Shown: positions 51,766 to 58,930 of the stretch, in pieces | Layout: each line of letters opens with the position of its first letter | Numbering within the stretch: position 1 is the stretch's first letter | NCBI RefSeq assembly: GCF_019042655.1 | Contig: NZ_JAHPZO010000006.1 | Location: 62,008 to 126,007, forward strand | DNA: 64,000 nt | Direction of reading: 5' to 3' | Source: Planococcus sp. CP5-4_YE | Lineage (GTDB): Bacteria > Bacillota > Bacilli > Bacillales_A > Planococcaceae | Translations under genes and position numbers: made by a program | Notes under the pieces: generated by a model | What the model was told of the DNA's origin: nothing | Database searches by the model: none | What the model saw: the letters and a program-made list of their open reading frames with translations, nothing else

Positions 51766-52393
51766 CGTTCGACCCCTTTCCTGTGCGGATCCATTCCCTG
51801 AGCGCACCAAGTTCCCGGACGATCACCGCTCCTTTTACCTGTAAATCTGCAAAGCTCGACAAGGTGACGGCCCTGCCGCCAATCAGGACGGTGGGTTTGG
51901 GGTAGATTTCAGCAAAAGCTTCAGCGTAGGTTTTTAAAATCGGCAGTCGATGTGCTAGTGCGCCTGATAACGCGACCACATCAGGCTGCCAATCAGCAGC
52001 CAATTCGAGCGCTGAGTCAAGGGGTAGATTCGGCCCCATATAGCGGACTTCATAATCTTCTTCGCGGAACATTGCCGCGACCATCTTGAGCCCGATATAA
52101 TGCTCTTCACCTTCTGGGCCAAAGATCATCGCTTTTTTGCGGCCATCTTTGTCTTTATTGCGCAGTTCCGTAGCGGACAATACAAAATCGCAAACAGCGG
52201 TTGCCAAATGTTCTTCCGCTACCGAAATCTCATTTTGTTCCCATAATTCCCCGATGCGATACATCGCCGGCGTCAAAAGTTCGCCGTAAAGCTGTTCGTG
52301 TGAATGATTTCCCAGGAAATCCTGGACGTATTTCAAAGCTTCCTCTTCCTGGCCTTGCAGGAAAAGATCCGAAAGCTGTGTTGACTCGTTCAT
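51743..52393 (-). CDS. Stand-alone cobalamin-binding photoreceptor-type protein (CarH-like domain)
   Basis: A 216-residue protein without a DNA-binding domain. Residues 1-80 are the helical B12-binding module with W51-x9-E61-H62, the W-x9-EH motif of CarH/LitR light sensors. Residues 85-205 are the Rossmann B12 fold with E96-x-H98-x-x-G101 (His98 as lower axial ligand), LSGAL near 142-146 and IGGRAV near 171-176. AdoCbl photolysis is the known mode of this family. AAAGGGG precedes ATG 52393, and the end overlaps the STAS start by 23 bp. Light sensing is inferred from the motif. Confidence 0.85.
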   Translation of the reverse strand: MNESTQLSDLFLQGQEEEALKYVQDFLGNHSHEQLYGELLTPAMYRIGELWEQNEISVAEEHLATAVCDFVLSATELRNKDKDGRKKAMIFGPEGEEHYIGLKMVAAMFREEDYEVRYMGPNLPLDSALELAADWQPDVVALSGALAHRLPILKTYAEAFAEIYPKPTVLIGGRAVTLSSFADLQVKGAVIVRELGALREWIRTGKGSNDDTLSTG

Positions 52394-52397
52394 TTGA

Positions 52398-52766
52398 TCA
52401 GCCCCTTTTATGTTGAGGGAGCTCCAATAACCGGACTGCGCGATCGAGGCAGTCCCGCATGAAATCTCCTTGCATGGTTTCCGTGTAGCGCGGCACGATC
52501 TGGCTGAGCCGCTGAAAATTATCGATGATGAGCGCAGTTTCGACATTGCGGCTTACGAGCACCGTCTCGAGCCAAAGTGCATAGTCAAGAAAGGATTGTT
52601 CGCTCTGCAGCTCCCAAGCCGTTTCCAGATAATCCAAATGATGATGATTGTCTTTAACAGTATGTTCATACCCACGATCGCCGAAACGTTCCCATAAGTT
52701 CGGGTACGCTTCGTAAATGCCTTCTGCCGTCTTTTCTGCTATTTGCTGTTTCTGTTGTGGGTTCAT
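52398..52766 (-). CDS. Hypothetical helical protein, 122 aa
   Basis: All-helical by appearance (QQIAEKTAEGIYEAYPNLWERFGDRGYEHTVKDNHHHLDYLETAW, YALWLETVLVSRNVETALIIDNFQRLSQI), His-rich in the centre. It resembles no family I can name, though stressosome sensor domains (RsbR N-terminal globin-like) have this shape. Its ATG overlaps the stop of the ABM gene (ATGA) and it ends 4 bp before the cobalamin gene, so it belongs to the same operon and may be a sensor or linker partner. Confidence 0.7.
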   Translation of the reverse strand: MNPQQKQQIAEKTAEGIYEAYPNLWERFGDRGYEHTVKDNHHHLDYLETAWELQSEQSFLDYALWLETVLVSRNVETALIIDNFQRLSQIVPRYTETMQGDFMRDCLDRAVRLLELPQHKRG

Positions 52767-53068
52767 TCAGCCACCACTTCGTACTGATGGACTTTCGGAA
52801 CAATGCCCGCGAGTTCCTGGTCAGGATAGTTCTTCTCCAAATCATGGATTTCCTTGAACTCCTGGCTTTTGACCCAATTCATATACGCCTGTTTGGATTG
52901 CCATTCCAGATGGACGGTCAGTTCATGGCGCTTTTTCGTATTTTGGATCAGCCGGAACGAAGTGAAGCCTTCCGCTTGGTCTACGCGGCGTGAGCGTTTT
53001 TGATAAATTCCGATGACATCTTGTATCTTATCTTCCGGTACAGTGACGGTCGATGTGACGATATACAT
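52763..53068 (-). CDS. ABM-domain protein (antibiotic-biosynthesis monooxygenase fold; HmoB-like)
   Basis: A 101-residue dimeric alpha/beta-barrel-type protein: MYIVTSTVTVPEDKIQDVIGIYQKRSRRVDQAEGFTSF, then HELTVHLEWQSKQAYMNWVKSQEFKE. This fold includes heme-degrading monooxygenases (HmoA/HmoB, IsdG) and quinone or antibiotic oxidases. First gene of the four-gene B12-STAS operon; GAGGGG precedes the ATG. If heme-related, the operon might combine tetrapyrrole metabolism and light or stress sensing. Confidence 0.8.
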   Translation of the reverse strand: MYIVTSTVTVPEDKIQDVIGIYQKRSRRVDQAEGFTSFRLIQNTKKRHELTVHLEWQSKQAYMNWVKSQEFKEIHDLEKNYPDQELAGIVPKVHQYEVVAE

Positions 53069-53133
53069 AATTCAGGACCCCTCTACTACTTGCCTTGGCT
53101 ACAATGCCGCAGCTAATAAAAGTATACCTCAGC

Positions 53134-53158
53134 ATACCATTTCAGCTTCCGAAATAAC
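53134..53158 (-). promoter_or_regulatory. Possible sigma-B-like promoter of the B12-STAS operon
   Basis: On the minus strand GTTATT (53158-53153), a 13-bp spacer, and TGGTAT (53139-53134), near the sigma-B consensus GTTTAA-N12-14-GGGTAT. It lies about 65 bp before the first gene. The -10-like box has one mismatch and the -35 box about three, so this is tentative. Confidence 0.35.
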
Positions 53159-53203
53159 AGCGAGCCCTGTTTTGGTTATCACAAAACATTTTCAATATTC
53201 AGC

Positions 53204-53232
53204 TTGTATTTCTCCAGAAATTGCCGTATGAT
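53204..53232 (+). promoter_or_regulatory. Sigma-A promoter of metI-metC
   Basis: TTGTAT (53204-53209), a 17-bp spacer and TATGAT (53227-53232), about 35 bp upstream of the S-box leader. Confidence 0.72.
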
Positions 53233-53266
53233 GAAAAACATCAATCAACCACAACTATATAACATG

Positions 53267-53372
53267 ATTCTTATCAAGAGAGATGGAGGGATTTGGCCCT
53301 TTGAAGTCTCAGCAACCGGACACAGTCACGGTGCTAATTCCAATAGGCATAGCCTAGTAGATGAGAAGATAG
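53267..53372 (+). ncRNA. SAM-I riboswitch (S-box leader)
   Basis: The leader carries the hallmark S-box sequences: TTCTTATCAAGAGAGATGGAGGGA (written from 53268), TGGCCC, AGTCTCAGCAACCGG, CACGGTGCTAATTCC and the closing GATGAGAAGA (53360-53369), which pairs with TTCTTATC (53268-53275) as helix P1. When SAM is bound, the following hairpin terminates transcription, so metI-metC is expressed only when methionine is short. Confidence 0.93.
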
Positions 53373-53380
53373 CATATACG

Positions 53381-53425
53381 GCAGGGGCTTTCTTCTTAAC
53401 AATAGAAGAAAGCCCCTGCTTTTTG
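53381..53425 (+). terminator. S-box regulatory terminator
   Basis: Stem GCAGGGGCTTTCTTC / GAAGAAAGCCCCTGC (53381-53395 and 53405-53419) and U-run, directly downstream of the SAM-I aptamer and 19 bp before metI. It is the expression platform of the riboswitch. Confidence 0.92.
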
Positions 53426-53443
53426 ATTGGAAAGGATGAGGAC

Positions 53444-54568
53444 ATGACACAACATAGCCTAGAAACACGCCTGGTACAACTCGGCAATCGCAGCGACAAA
53501 CGGACAGGAGCCGTCAATCCCCCGATTTACCTTTCTACAGCTTATGAACACGAAAGCCTCGGCAAATCGACAGGCTATGATTATACGCGGACGAAAAATC
53601 CGACACGCCAGTTGCTGGAAGAAGGAATCGCAAACTTAGAAGGCGGCGACGCAGGCTTTGCGTGCAGTTCCGGCATGGCCGCGATTCAACTGGTCCTGTC
53701 CTTGTTTCGCCCGAACGATGAGATTTTACTGCCTGAAGATATTTACGGCGGCACGTACCGCCTGCTGGAACAATATGAAGAAAAATACCAGATCCATCCG
53801 GTATACGATCCCTTCACCGATCCGCAAACGGCCGAAGCGAAAATCAATGTCCACACGAAAGCGCTCTTCATCGAAACACCGACCAATCCACTCATGCAGG
53901 AAATTGATTTATCAATATATGCGCAAATCGCCAAACGACATAATTTGCTGCTGATTGTCGACAATACCTTTTTGACGCCGTTCCTTCAACAGCCACTCCT
54001 AATCGGCGCCGACATTGTGCTCCATAGCGCGACCAAATACATCGGCGGCCATAATGATGTGCTCGCTGGGCTAGTCTCCGCAAAAGGCGAGGTTTTATGC
54101 GAACAGCTTTTCAACGCCCACAACTCAACCGGCGCCGTGCTGTCGCCGCTTGATTCCTGGCTGCTAATCCGCGGCTTGAAAACCTTGCCGCTGCGCATGC
54201 GCCAGCACGAAACCAACGCCAAACAACTTGCACAATTCCTTAGGACTCATCAAGCTGTGACGGATGTCCTGTATCCAGAAAAAGGCGGCATGTTGTCGTT
54301 TCGGCTTCGCGAAGAACAATGGGTCGGGGAATTTCTTGAAAACTTATCGCTGATCACTTTCGCCGAGAGCCTGGGCGGTGTGGAAAGTTTCATCACTTAC
54401 CCTGCAACACAGACTCACGCGGATATGCCGGTCGCAGAACGCACGGCACGCGGCGTCTGTAACCGCCTGCTCCGCTTCTCAGTAGGCGTGGAGCAGGCAG
54501 AAGATTTGATCGCTGATTTGTCGCAAGCCTTGGCCAAACTGGAAAAGGAGGTCGTTTCCTATGAGTGA
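53444..54568 (+). CDS. metI: Cystathionine gamma-synthase / O-acetylhomoserine-type enzyme
   Basis: A 374-residue Cys/Met-metabolism PLP enzyme joining an activated homoserine with cysteine. Blocks: YDYTRTKNPTRQLLEEGIANLEGGDAGFACSSGMAAI, IETPTNPLMQEID, VDNTFLTP, and the PLP lysine in HSATKYIGGHNDVLAG. Sits under the S-box, in the MetI position of B. subtilis. AAAGGATGAG precedes the ATG; the frame to 53204 covers the riboswitch and is not coding. Overlaps metC by 8 bp. Confidence 0.93.
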   Translation: MTQHSLETRLVQLGNRSDKRTGAVNPPIYLSTAYEHESLGKSTGYDYTRTKNPTRQLLEEGIANLEGGDAGFACSSGMAAIQLVLSLFRPNDEILLPEDIYGGTYRLLEQYEEKYQIHPVYDPFTDPQTAEAKINVHTKALFIETPTNPLMQEIDLSIYAQIAKRHNLLLIVDNTFLTPFLQQPLLIGADIVLHSATKYIGGHNDVLAGLVSAKGEVLCEQLFNAHNSTGAVLSPLDSWLLIRGLKTLPLRMRQHETNAKQLAQFLRTHQAVTDVLYPEKGGMLSFRLREEQWVGEFLENLSLITFAESLGGVESFITYPATQTHADMPVAERTARGVCNRLLRFSVGVEQAEDLIADLSQALAKLEKEVVSYE

Positions 54569-55733
54569 ACGGCGCGAGACGAAATTGATCCATTCAGCAG
54601 GTATCGATCCACTAACAGGCGCAGTCAATGTGCCGATCTATTTATCGTCGACGTTCCACCAAGAAAGCATCGATTCGTTCGGGCCATTTGATTACAGCCG
54701 TTCCGGCAATCCGACGCGTAAATCACTCGAGGAAACGATCGCCAAACTAGAAGGCGGCGCACGCGGTTTGGCGTTCTCTTCCGGCATGGCAGCCATCTCT
54801 TCAGCATTCATGCTGTTGAAAGCAGGTGATCATGTGCTGGTTTCGGAAGATGTCTACGGCGGCACCTACCGTTTCATCACAGAAGTGCTCGAGAAATTCA
54901 AAGTCAATTATACCTTCGTCGATATGACCGACCTCGGCGAAGTGGCCGCAGCATTCCAGCCAAACACAAAGGTCGTCTATATCGAGACGCCATCTAATCC
55001 CGTCATGAAAATTACCGATATCGAAATGGCGGCGAAACTGGCGAAAGCAAACGATGCGATGACTTTTGTCGACAATACCTTCATGACCCCGCTTTACCAG
55101 AACCCGCTTGAACTCGGTGCTGATATCGTGCTTCACAGCGCGACGAAATTCCTGTCCGGCCACAGCGACATCACAGCTGGTCTTGCGGTGACAAAAGAGG
55201 CAGGCCTTGGGGAACAACTGGCATTCATCCAAAACACATTCGGCTCTGTACTTGGCGCCCAGGATTCTTATACGTTGATACAAGGGATCAAAACGCTCGG
55301 TGCCCGCACAAAACAATCCGGTGAGACCACAGCGCGTATTGCAGAGTATTTGCATAAACATCCGCTTGTCGAAGAAGTCTATTATCCCGGATTCTCATTC
55401 CACCCCGGAAACCCAATCCATGACCGTCAGGCGAGCCACGCTGGCTGTATCCTATCGTTCCGGCTGGCGGATAAAGACGCCGCACGGATCCTCGTGGAAG
55501 CTTTGGAGATCCCAGTGTTCGCTGTCAGTCTCGGTGCCGTGGAATCGATCCTGTCCTACCCTGACACAATGTCCCATGCTGCTATGCCGCCAACTGAACG
55601 TGACAAGCGTGGCATCACCGAAGGGCTTCTGCGCTTTTCCGCAGGGCTGGAGCATCCTGATGATTTGATCAACGACTTCAGCCAGGCACTCGAAAGAATT
55701 GCGATTGCCAAAGGACTCAGCGTCGCTGATTGA
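54561..55733 (+). CDS. metC: Cystathionine beta-lyase
   Basis: A 390-residue PLP enzyme of the same family, which cleaves cystathionine to homocysteine. It has FDYSRSGNPTRKSLEETIAKLEGGARGLAFSSGMAAIS, ETPSNPVMKITDI, FVDNTFMTPLYQNP and the lysine motif HSATKFLSGHSDITAG. AAAGGAGG lies before the ATG, inside metI. Together with metI it completes transsulfuration to homocysteine under SAM control. Confidence 0.93.
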   Translation: MSERRETKLIHSAGIDPLTGAVNVPIYLSSTFHQESIDSFGPFDYSRSGNPTRKSLEETIAKLEGGARGLAFSSGMAAISSAFMLLKAGDHVLVSEDVYGGTYRFITEVLEKFKVNYTFVDMTDLGEVAAAFQPNTKVVYIETPSNPVMKITDIEMAAKLAKANDAMTFVDNTFMTPLYQNPLELGADIVLHSATKFLSGHSDITAGLAVTKEAGLGEQLAFIQNTFGSVLGAQDSYTLIQGIKTLGARTKQSGETTARIAEYLHKHPLVEEVYYPGFSFHPGNPIHDRQASHAGCILSFRLADKDAARILVEALEIPVFAVSLGAVESILSYPDTMSHAAMPPTERDKRGITEGLLRFSAGLEHPDDLINDFSQALERIAIAKGLSVAD

Positions 55734-55745
55734 TCGGACTCATTT

Positions 55746-55798
55746 AAAAAGACTGCCCGCCTCGTCATGAAGCTGACGAAACCGGACAGTCTGTTTTT
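55746..55798 (+). terminator. Terminator after metI-metC
   Basis: AAAAAGACTG-cCCG pairs with CGGa-CAGTCTGTTTTT around a longer imperfect centre, followed by a U-run. Confidence 0.75.
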
Positions 55799-55818
55799 GA
55801 TTATGCGTCGTGAACCTA

Positions 55819-55860
55819 AGAAAGCCTGAATTCCAGGGGGAGGAAATTCAGGCTTTCTTC
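55819..55860 (-). terminator. Terminator of the malic enzyme gene
   Basis: Stem AGAAAGCCTGAATT / AATTCAGGCTTTCT (55819-55832 and 55845-55858) just after the minus-strand stop. U-run is short. Confidence 0.78.
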
Positions 55861-55866
55861 TATTTA

Positions 55867-57078
55867 TTATAAGACAATCTGCTGGGCAGGCTCTTTGAGC
55901 GATACTTTGGCAACGCCCGTTTCTCCGGCAGCCCTTGCGACTGCTTCGGCCACCGCCTGTGCTACACGCGGGTCGAACGGCTTAGGTATCACATAATCTT
56001 CGTGAAGTTCATGGGTGGCGATCAACGCAGCGATCGCTTCGACTGCCGCGATTTTCATTGCATCATTGATGTCGCTCGCCTGTACATCAAGGGCGCCGCG
56101 GAACAAGCCCGGAAACGCCAGTACATTATTAACCTGGTTGGCAAAATCGGAACGCCCTGTCCCGATGACCCTTGCGCCGGCCGATTTCGCGGCATGCGGC
56201 AAGATTTCGGGATTCGGGTTCGCCATCGCGAAGATGACCGGATCTTCATTCATCGAACGCACCATGCTTTCCGTCAATGCGCCTTCTGCTGAGACGCCGA
56301 CAAACACGTCAGCACCAGCGATGACATCTGCCAATTGCCCTTGTTCCATATAGTAATTGCTCATTTCGGCCACTTCCGCCTTGAAGGGATTCATGCCATT
56401 CGGGCGCCCGTTGTATATCGCGCCTTTCGTGTCGCACATGACGATATGGCCGAATCCGAATTTCGAAAGCAGTTTGACGATGGCGATGCCGGCTGCACCG
56501 GCGCCGTTGACGACCACTTTGACATCTTCGATTTCCTTTTCGACCAGTTTCAATGAATTGATCAGCCCGGCAAGCGTGACAATCGCGGTGCCGTGTTGGT
56601 CATCATGGAACACCGGGATGTTCATTTCCTTTTTCAAGCGCTGCTCCACGATAAAGCAAGTCGGGGCGGCAATGTCTTCCAAATTGACGCCGCCGAAACC
56701 TGGCTCGAGCAATTTGACGGTTCGGATGATTTCTTCGGCATCGGTCGTATCCAGGCAGATCGGGAATGCATCCACACCGGCAAATTCCTTGAACAATAAC
56801 GCTTTTCCTTCCATGACCGGAAGCGCTGCCTGCGGGCCGATATTGCCGAGCCCAAGCACAGCGGTGCCGTCTGTAATGACCGCTACCGTATTGCCTTTCA
56901 TCGTGTATTCATGCACTTTGCTTGGATCGGCATGAATTTCACGACACGGTGCGGCTACGCCAGGAGAGTAGGCGAGGCTCAAATCCCTCTCGTTTTCCAC
57001 AGCCACTTTTGAACGAATCTCCAATTTCCCTTGATGCCTTCTATGCAAGTTCAGTGAATCGTTTTTCAGATCGGTCAT
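55867..57078 (-). CDS. NAD(P)-dependent malic enzyme (YtsJ-type)
   Basis: A 403-residue malic enzyme of the short bacterial type, converting malate to pyruvate and CO2. Motifs: SLAYSPGVAAPCREI, TDGTAVLGLGNIGPQAALPVMEGKALLFKEFAGVDAFPICLDTTDAEEI, HDDQHGTAIVTLAGLINSLKL (metal ligands) and VVNGAGAAGIAIVKLL (cofactor). ATG 57078 has AAAGGAG at 9-nt spacing. It resembles the YtsJ malic enzyme that makes NADPH in B. subtilis. Cofactor preference is not certain. Confidence 0.93.
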   Translation of the reverse strand: MTDLKNDSLNLHRRHQGKLEIRSKVAVENERDLSLAYSPGVAAPCREIHADPSKVHEYTMKGNTVAVITDGTAVLGLGNIGPQAALPVMEGKALLFKEFAGVDAFPICLDTTDAEEIIRTVKLLEPGFGGVNLEDIAAPTCFIVEQRLKKEMNIPVFHDDQHGTAIVTLAGLINSLKLVEKEIEDVKVVVNGAGAAGIAIVKLLSKFGFGHIVMCDTKGAIYNGRPNGMNPFKAEVAEMSNYYMEQGQLADVIAGADVFVGVSAEGALTESMVRSMNEDPVIFAMANPNPEILPHAAKSAGARVIGTGRSDFANQVNNVLAFPGLFRGALDVQASDINDAMKIAAVEAIAALIATHELHEDYVIPKPFDPRVAQAVAEAVARAAGETGVAKVSLKEPAQQIVL

Positions 57079-57201
57079 TTGCCTCATCTCCTTTTTGATT
57101 ATAATTGTTTATTATATCGACTCCCCATCAAATTGAAAGACTTTTCTTATAATTCTGATTAATTTCAGACTTTAGGCTGATAGAGAAAGAGTGAAGTCCC
57201 A

Positions 57202-57480
57202 TCACCCTTTCCCCATATCCTGCTTGAGAAAATAAATTAACGCTTCTTCCCGTTCAGCTTGTACAGCTCTCGATTGCGCTTCCGTCCACTCGTAGAAGCC
57301 GCTTCCTGTCTTGGACCCAAGCTTGCCACTTTCCGCTAACTCACCCAGTGTGCGGCCAGGCTTTTGTTCTGTCGACAGGTCTTCGAACAGATAATCCGAA
57401 ATTGCATAGAAAATGTCCACCTCCCCGAAATCTGCCGTCTGAAGCGGACCGGTTACCGGCAAGCGCCTGCCGATGCTATG
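57202..57480 (-). pseudogene. 3-hydroxyacyl-CoA dehydrogenase C-terminal remnant
   Basis: The minus-strand frame reads SIGRRLPVTGPLQTADFGEVDIF and then KPGRTLGELAESGKLGSKTGSGFYEW, which is the conserved C-terminal part of 3-hydroxyacyl-CoA (3-hydroxybutyryl-CoA) dehydrogenases. The N-terminal NAD-binding domain is missing: the frame ends at about 57480, exactly where a GC-rich interspersed repeat begins. Only about 92 residues of a ~290-residue enzyme remain, with no start codon or ribosome binding site. It is a truncated gene, probably cut by the repeat or a deletion. Confidence 0.82.
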
Positions 57481-57575
57481 AGACCCCGCAGGCCGCGATA
57501 GCGGCTGAGGAGGCTCGATTCCCGCCCGCGGAAAGCGAGCGATAAGCTTCGGAAAATACGACTTCTTAACTTTCT
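57480..57575. repeat. Bacillaceae-type interspersed repeat
   Basis: The core GACCCCGCAGGCCGC..., GAGGAGGCTCG and CGCCCGCGGAAAGCGAG resembles the short GC-rich intergenic repeat seen in many Bacillaceae and Planococcaceae genomes (GACCCCGCAG, GAGGAGGCTC, CCGCGGAAAGCGAGC). It abuts the truncated dehydrogenase fragment. No protein is encoded. The family assignment is from memory. Confidence 0.68.
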
Positions 57576-57585
57576 CGACAAGCTG

Positions 57586-57613
57586 AAAAAGCCCGCTAAA
57601 TCAGCGGGCTTTT
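57586..57613 (-). terminator. Terminator of the lipoprotein gene
   Basis: Stem AAAAAGCCCGCT / AGCGGGCTTTT (57586-57597 and 57603-57613) with a five-base loop and U-run on the minus strand. Confidence 0.88.
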
Positions 57614-57629
57614 CAATGAAATCATCTGT

Positions 57630-58361
57630 CTACTTCTTTGTTTCGGCAAACTCGATGGAGGCAAGTGTAGATGTGATCGCCAATTCTTCGAGATCATCGG
57701 CATTTGCTCGGAATTCGCGTTTTACTTCTCCGTAACCCTCTACGAAATAATTGCGGTTGATCGAACCATCTTCAGTCATTGATTCGAGCACAAAGACATC
57801 ATCAAAATTTTGATATGGCGTCTCTAGGCTTGCGCCAGTTTCCACCACAGTCGCGTCACCGATTTCCTGGCCTTCTTCGATCGGGAATTCCAGGTAAGTC
57901 GAAATCACTTCCAAGGCTTCCAATTCTTCGAAGCTTGCCGTGAAGTCATCGTAAAACTCACCTTCCTGTTTAACGAGCTCGATACGATCGTCATGCAGTC
58001 GGAAGACTTTGAGAACGACGGTTCCGCCATTGTCTTCATACGTTACGACATGATTCGCTTCCATATAATCGGTTTTCAGCGTAAATTCGGCAAATTCATT
58101 TCCGAATCCTTCAAATCTAGCAATCGACCCGTCTTCAAGGAAATAATCATATGGATCGACGGCTGCCTGGCTGCTGTCATGGCTGTCACCGCTCGTGCCT
58201 TTAGCTGGCGTTTCCTCCTTTTCTGCTTTTGCCGCCTCATTTTCGGTTGCCTCTTCCTGCATCATGTCTTGTTCAGATTCCTCTGTTACCGTCTCCTGTG
58301 TTCCGCAGCCAGCCACTGTAAGCATCAGTGCCACTCCTCCGAAACCAAGCCAATGTTTCAT
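57630..58361 (-). CDS. Hypothetical lipoprotein
   Basis: A 243-residue lipoprotein: signal MKHWLGFGGVALMLTVAGCG with lipidated Cys19, then a low-complexity acidic linker (TEESEQDMMQEEATENEAAKAEKEETPAKG, about 25-55), and a folded domain of about 180 residues with FEGFGNEFAEFTLKTDYMEANHVVTYEDNGGTVVLKVF and ESMTEDGSINRNYFVEGYGEVKREF. No known family. ATG 58361 follows AAGGAGGAG. Membrane-anchored on the outer face; alone in its unit. Confidence 0.8.
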   Translation of the reverse strand: MKHWLGFGGVALMLTVAGCGTQETVTEESEQDMMQEEATENEAAKAEKEETPAKGTSGDSHDSSQAAVDPYDYFLEDGSIARFEGFGNEFAEFTLKTDYMEANHVVTYEDNGGTVVLKVFRLHDDRIELVKQEGEFYDDFTASFEELEALEVISTYLEFPIEEGQEIGDATVVETGASLETPYQNFDDVFVLESMTEDGSINRNYFVEGYGEVKREFRANADDLEELAITSTLASIEFAETKK

Positions 58362-58467
58362 CAACTCTCCTCCTTTTTGAAGTACCATCTAACAGACTAA
58401 ACAATAACTTAATATTCAGTTATTAATTGACGGACTTAATTAGAAGTTCCTGTGTACATTTGCGTGA

Positions 58468-58797
58468 TCAAAGATGGAGTGAATCATGGTAAATCGGCTT
58501 CAAGTGGATATCGTATTCTTTCCGTACTTCGTTTAGATCGTAAATATGCCCAGGAGATTCCGAATCCTCAAGTTTTTTGATCTGCTCATGCACCAAATCC
58601 GCAAAATAAACGCCAACAGCCACACCTTTCGGATATTTACGCTTCACTTTAGCTACGAACTCATCCGTCAGCTCTTGATTGAAAGCATGATAAAGAGCCG
58701 CGTTCACCACAGTCAAGGAATCTTTCGTCGCATACGAAACGACATAATAATTGCCATAATCATCTTTCAAAAGATCACGTTCAGCCTTTATATCCAA
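58468..58797 (-). CDS. Hypothetical protein, 109 aa, TTG start
   Basis: Not recognised. A small alpha/beta-looking cytosolic protein (DYGNYYVVSYATKDSLTVVNAALYHAFNQELTDEFVAKVKRKY, then HIYDLNEVRKEYDIHLKPI). The TTG at 58797 is supported by AAAGGAGG about 10 nt upstream. Single gene between the transporter and lipoprotein genes. Confidence 0.68.
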   Translation of the reverse strand: MDIKAERDLLKDDYGNYYVVSYATKDSLTVVNAALYHAFNQELTDEFVAKVKRKYPKGVAVGVYFADLVHEQIKKLEDSESPGHIYDLNEVRKEYDIHLKPIYHDSLHL

Positions 58798-58883
58798 TCT
58801 CTTCTCCTCCTTTAAACGCTATTACTTTTCCATACCCTTGAGGAGCTTGGCGAAAACAGGTTCACCCCGGATCTCTGAAACCA

Positions 58884-58926
58884 TAAAAAATCACCTGGAC
58901 GCCTTATAAAGGCTCACAGGTGATTT
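58884..58926 (-). terminator. Terminator of the YeiH-type gene
   Basis: Stem AAATCACCTG / CAGGTGATTT (58888-58897 and 58917-58926) with an inner GCCT / AGGC stem in the loop, followed on the minus strand by U-run. Confidence 0.88.
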
Positions 58927-58930
58927 CCAC

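Noticed and set aside
53204-53443. In-frame upstream part of the metI frame
   Set aside because: It spans the SAM-I riboswitch and terminator, so it is leader RNA and not protein.
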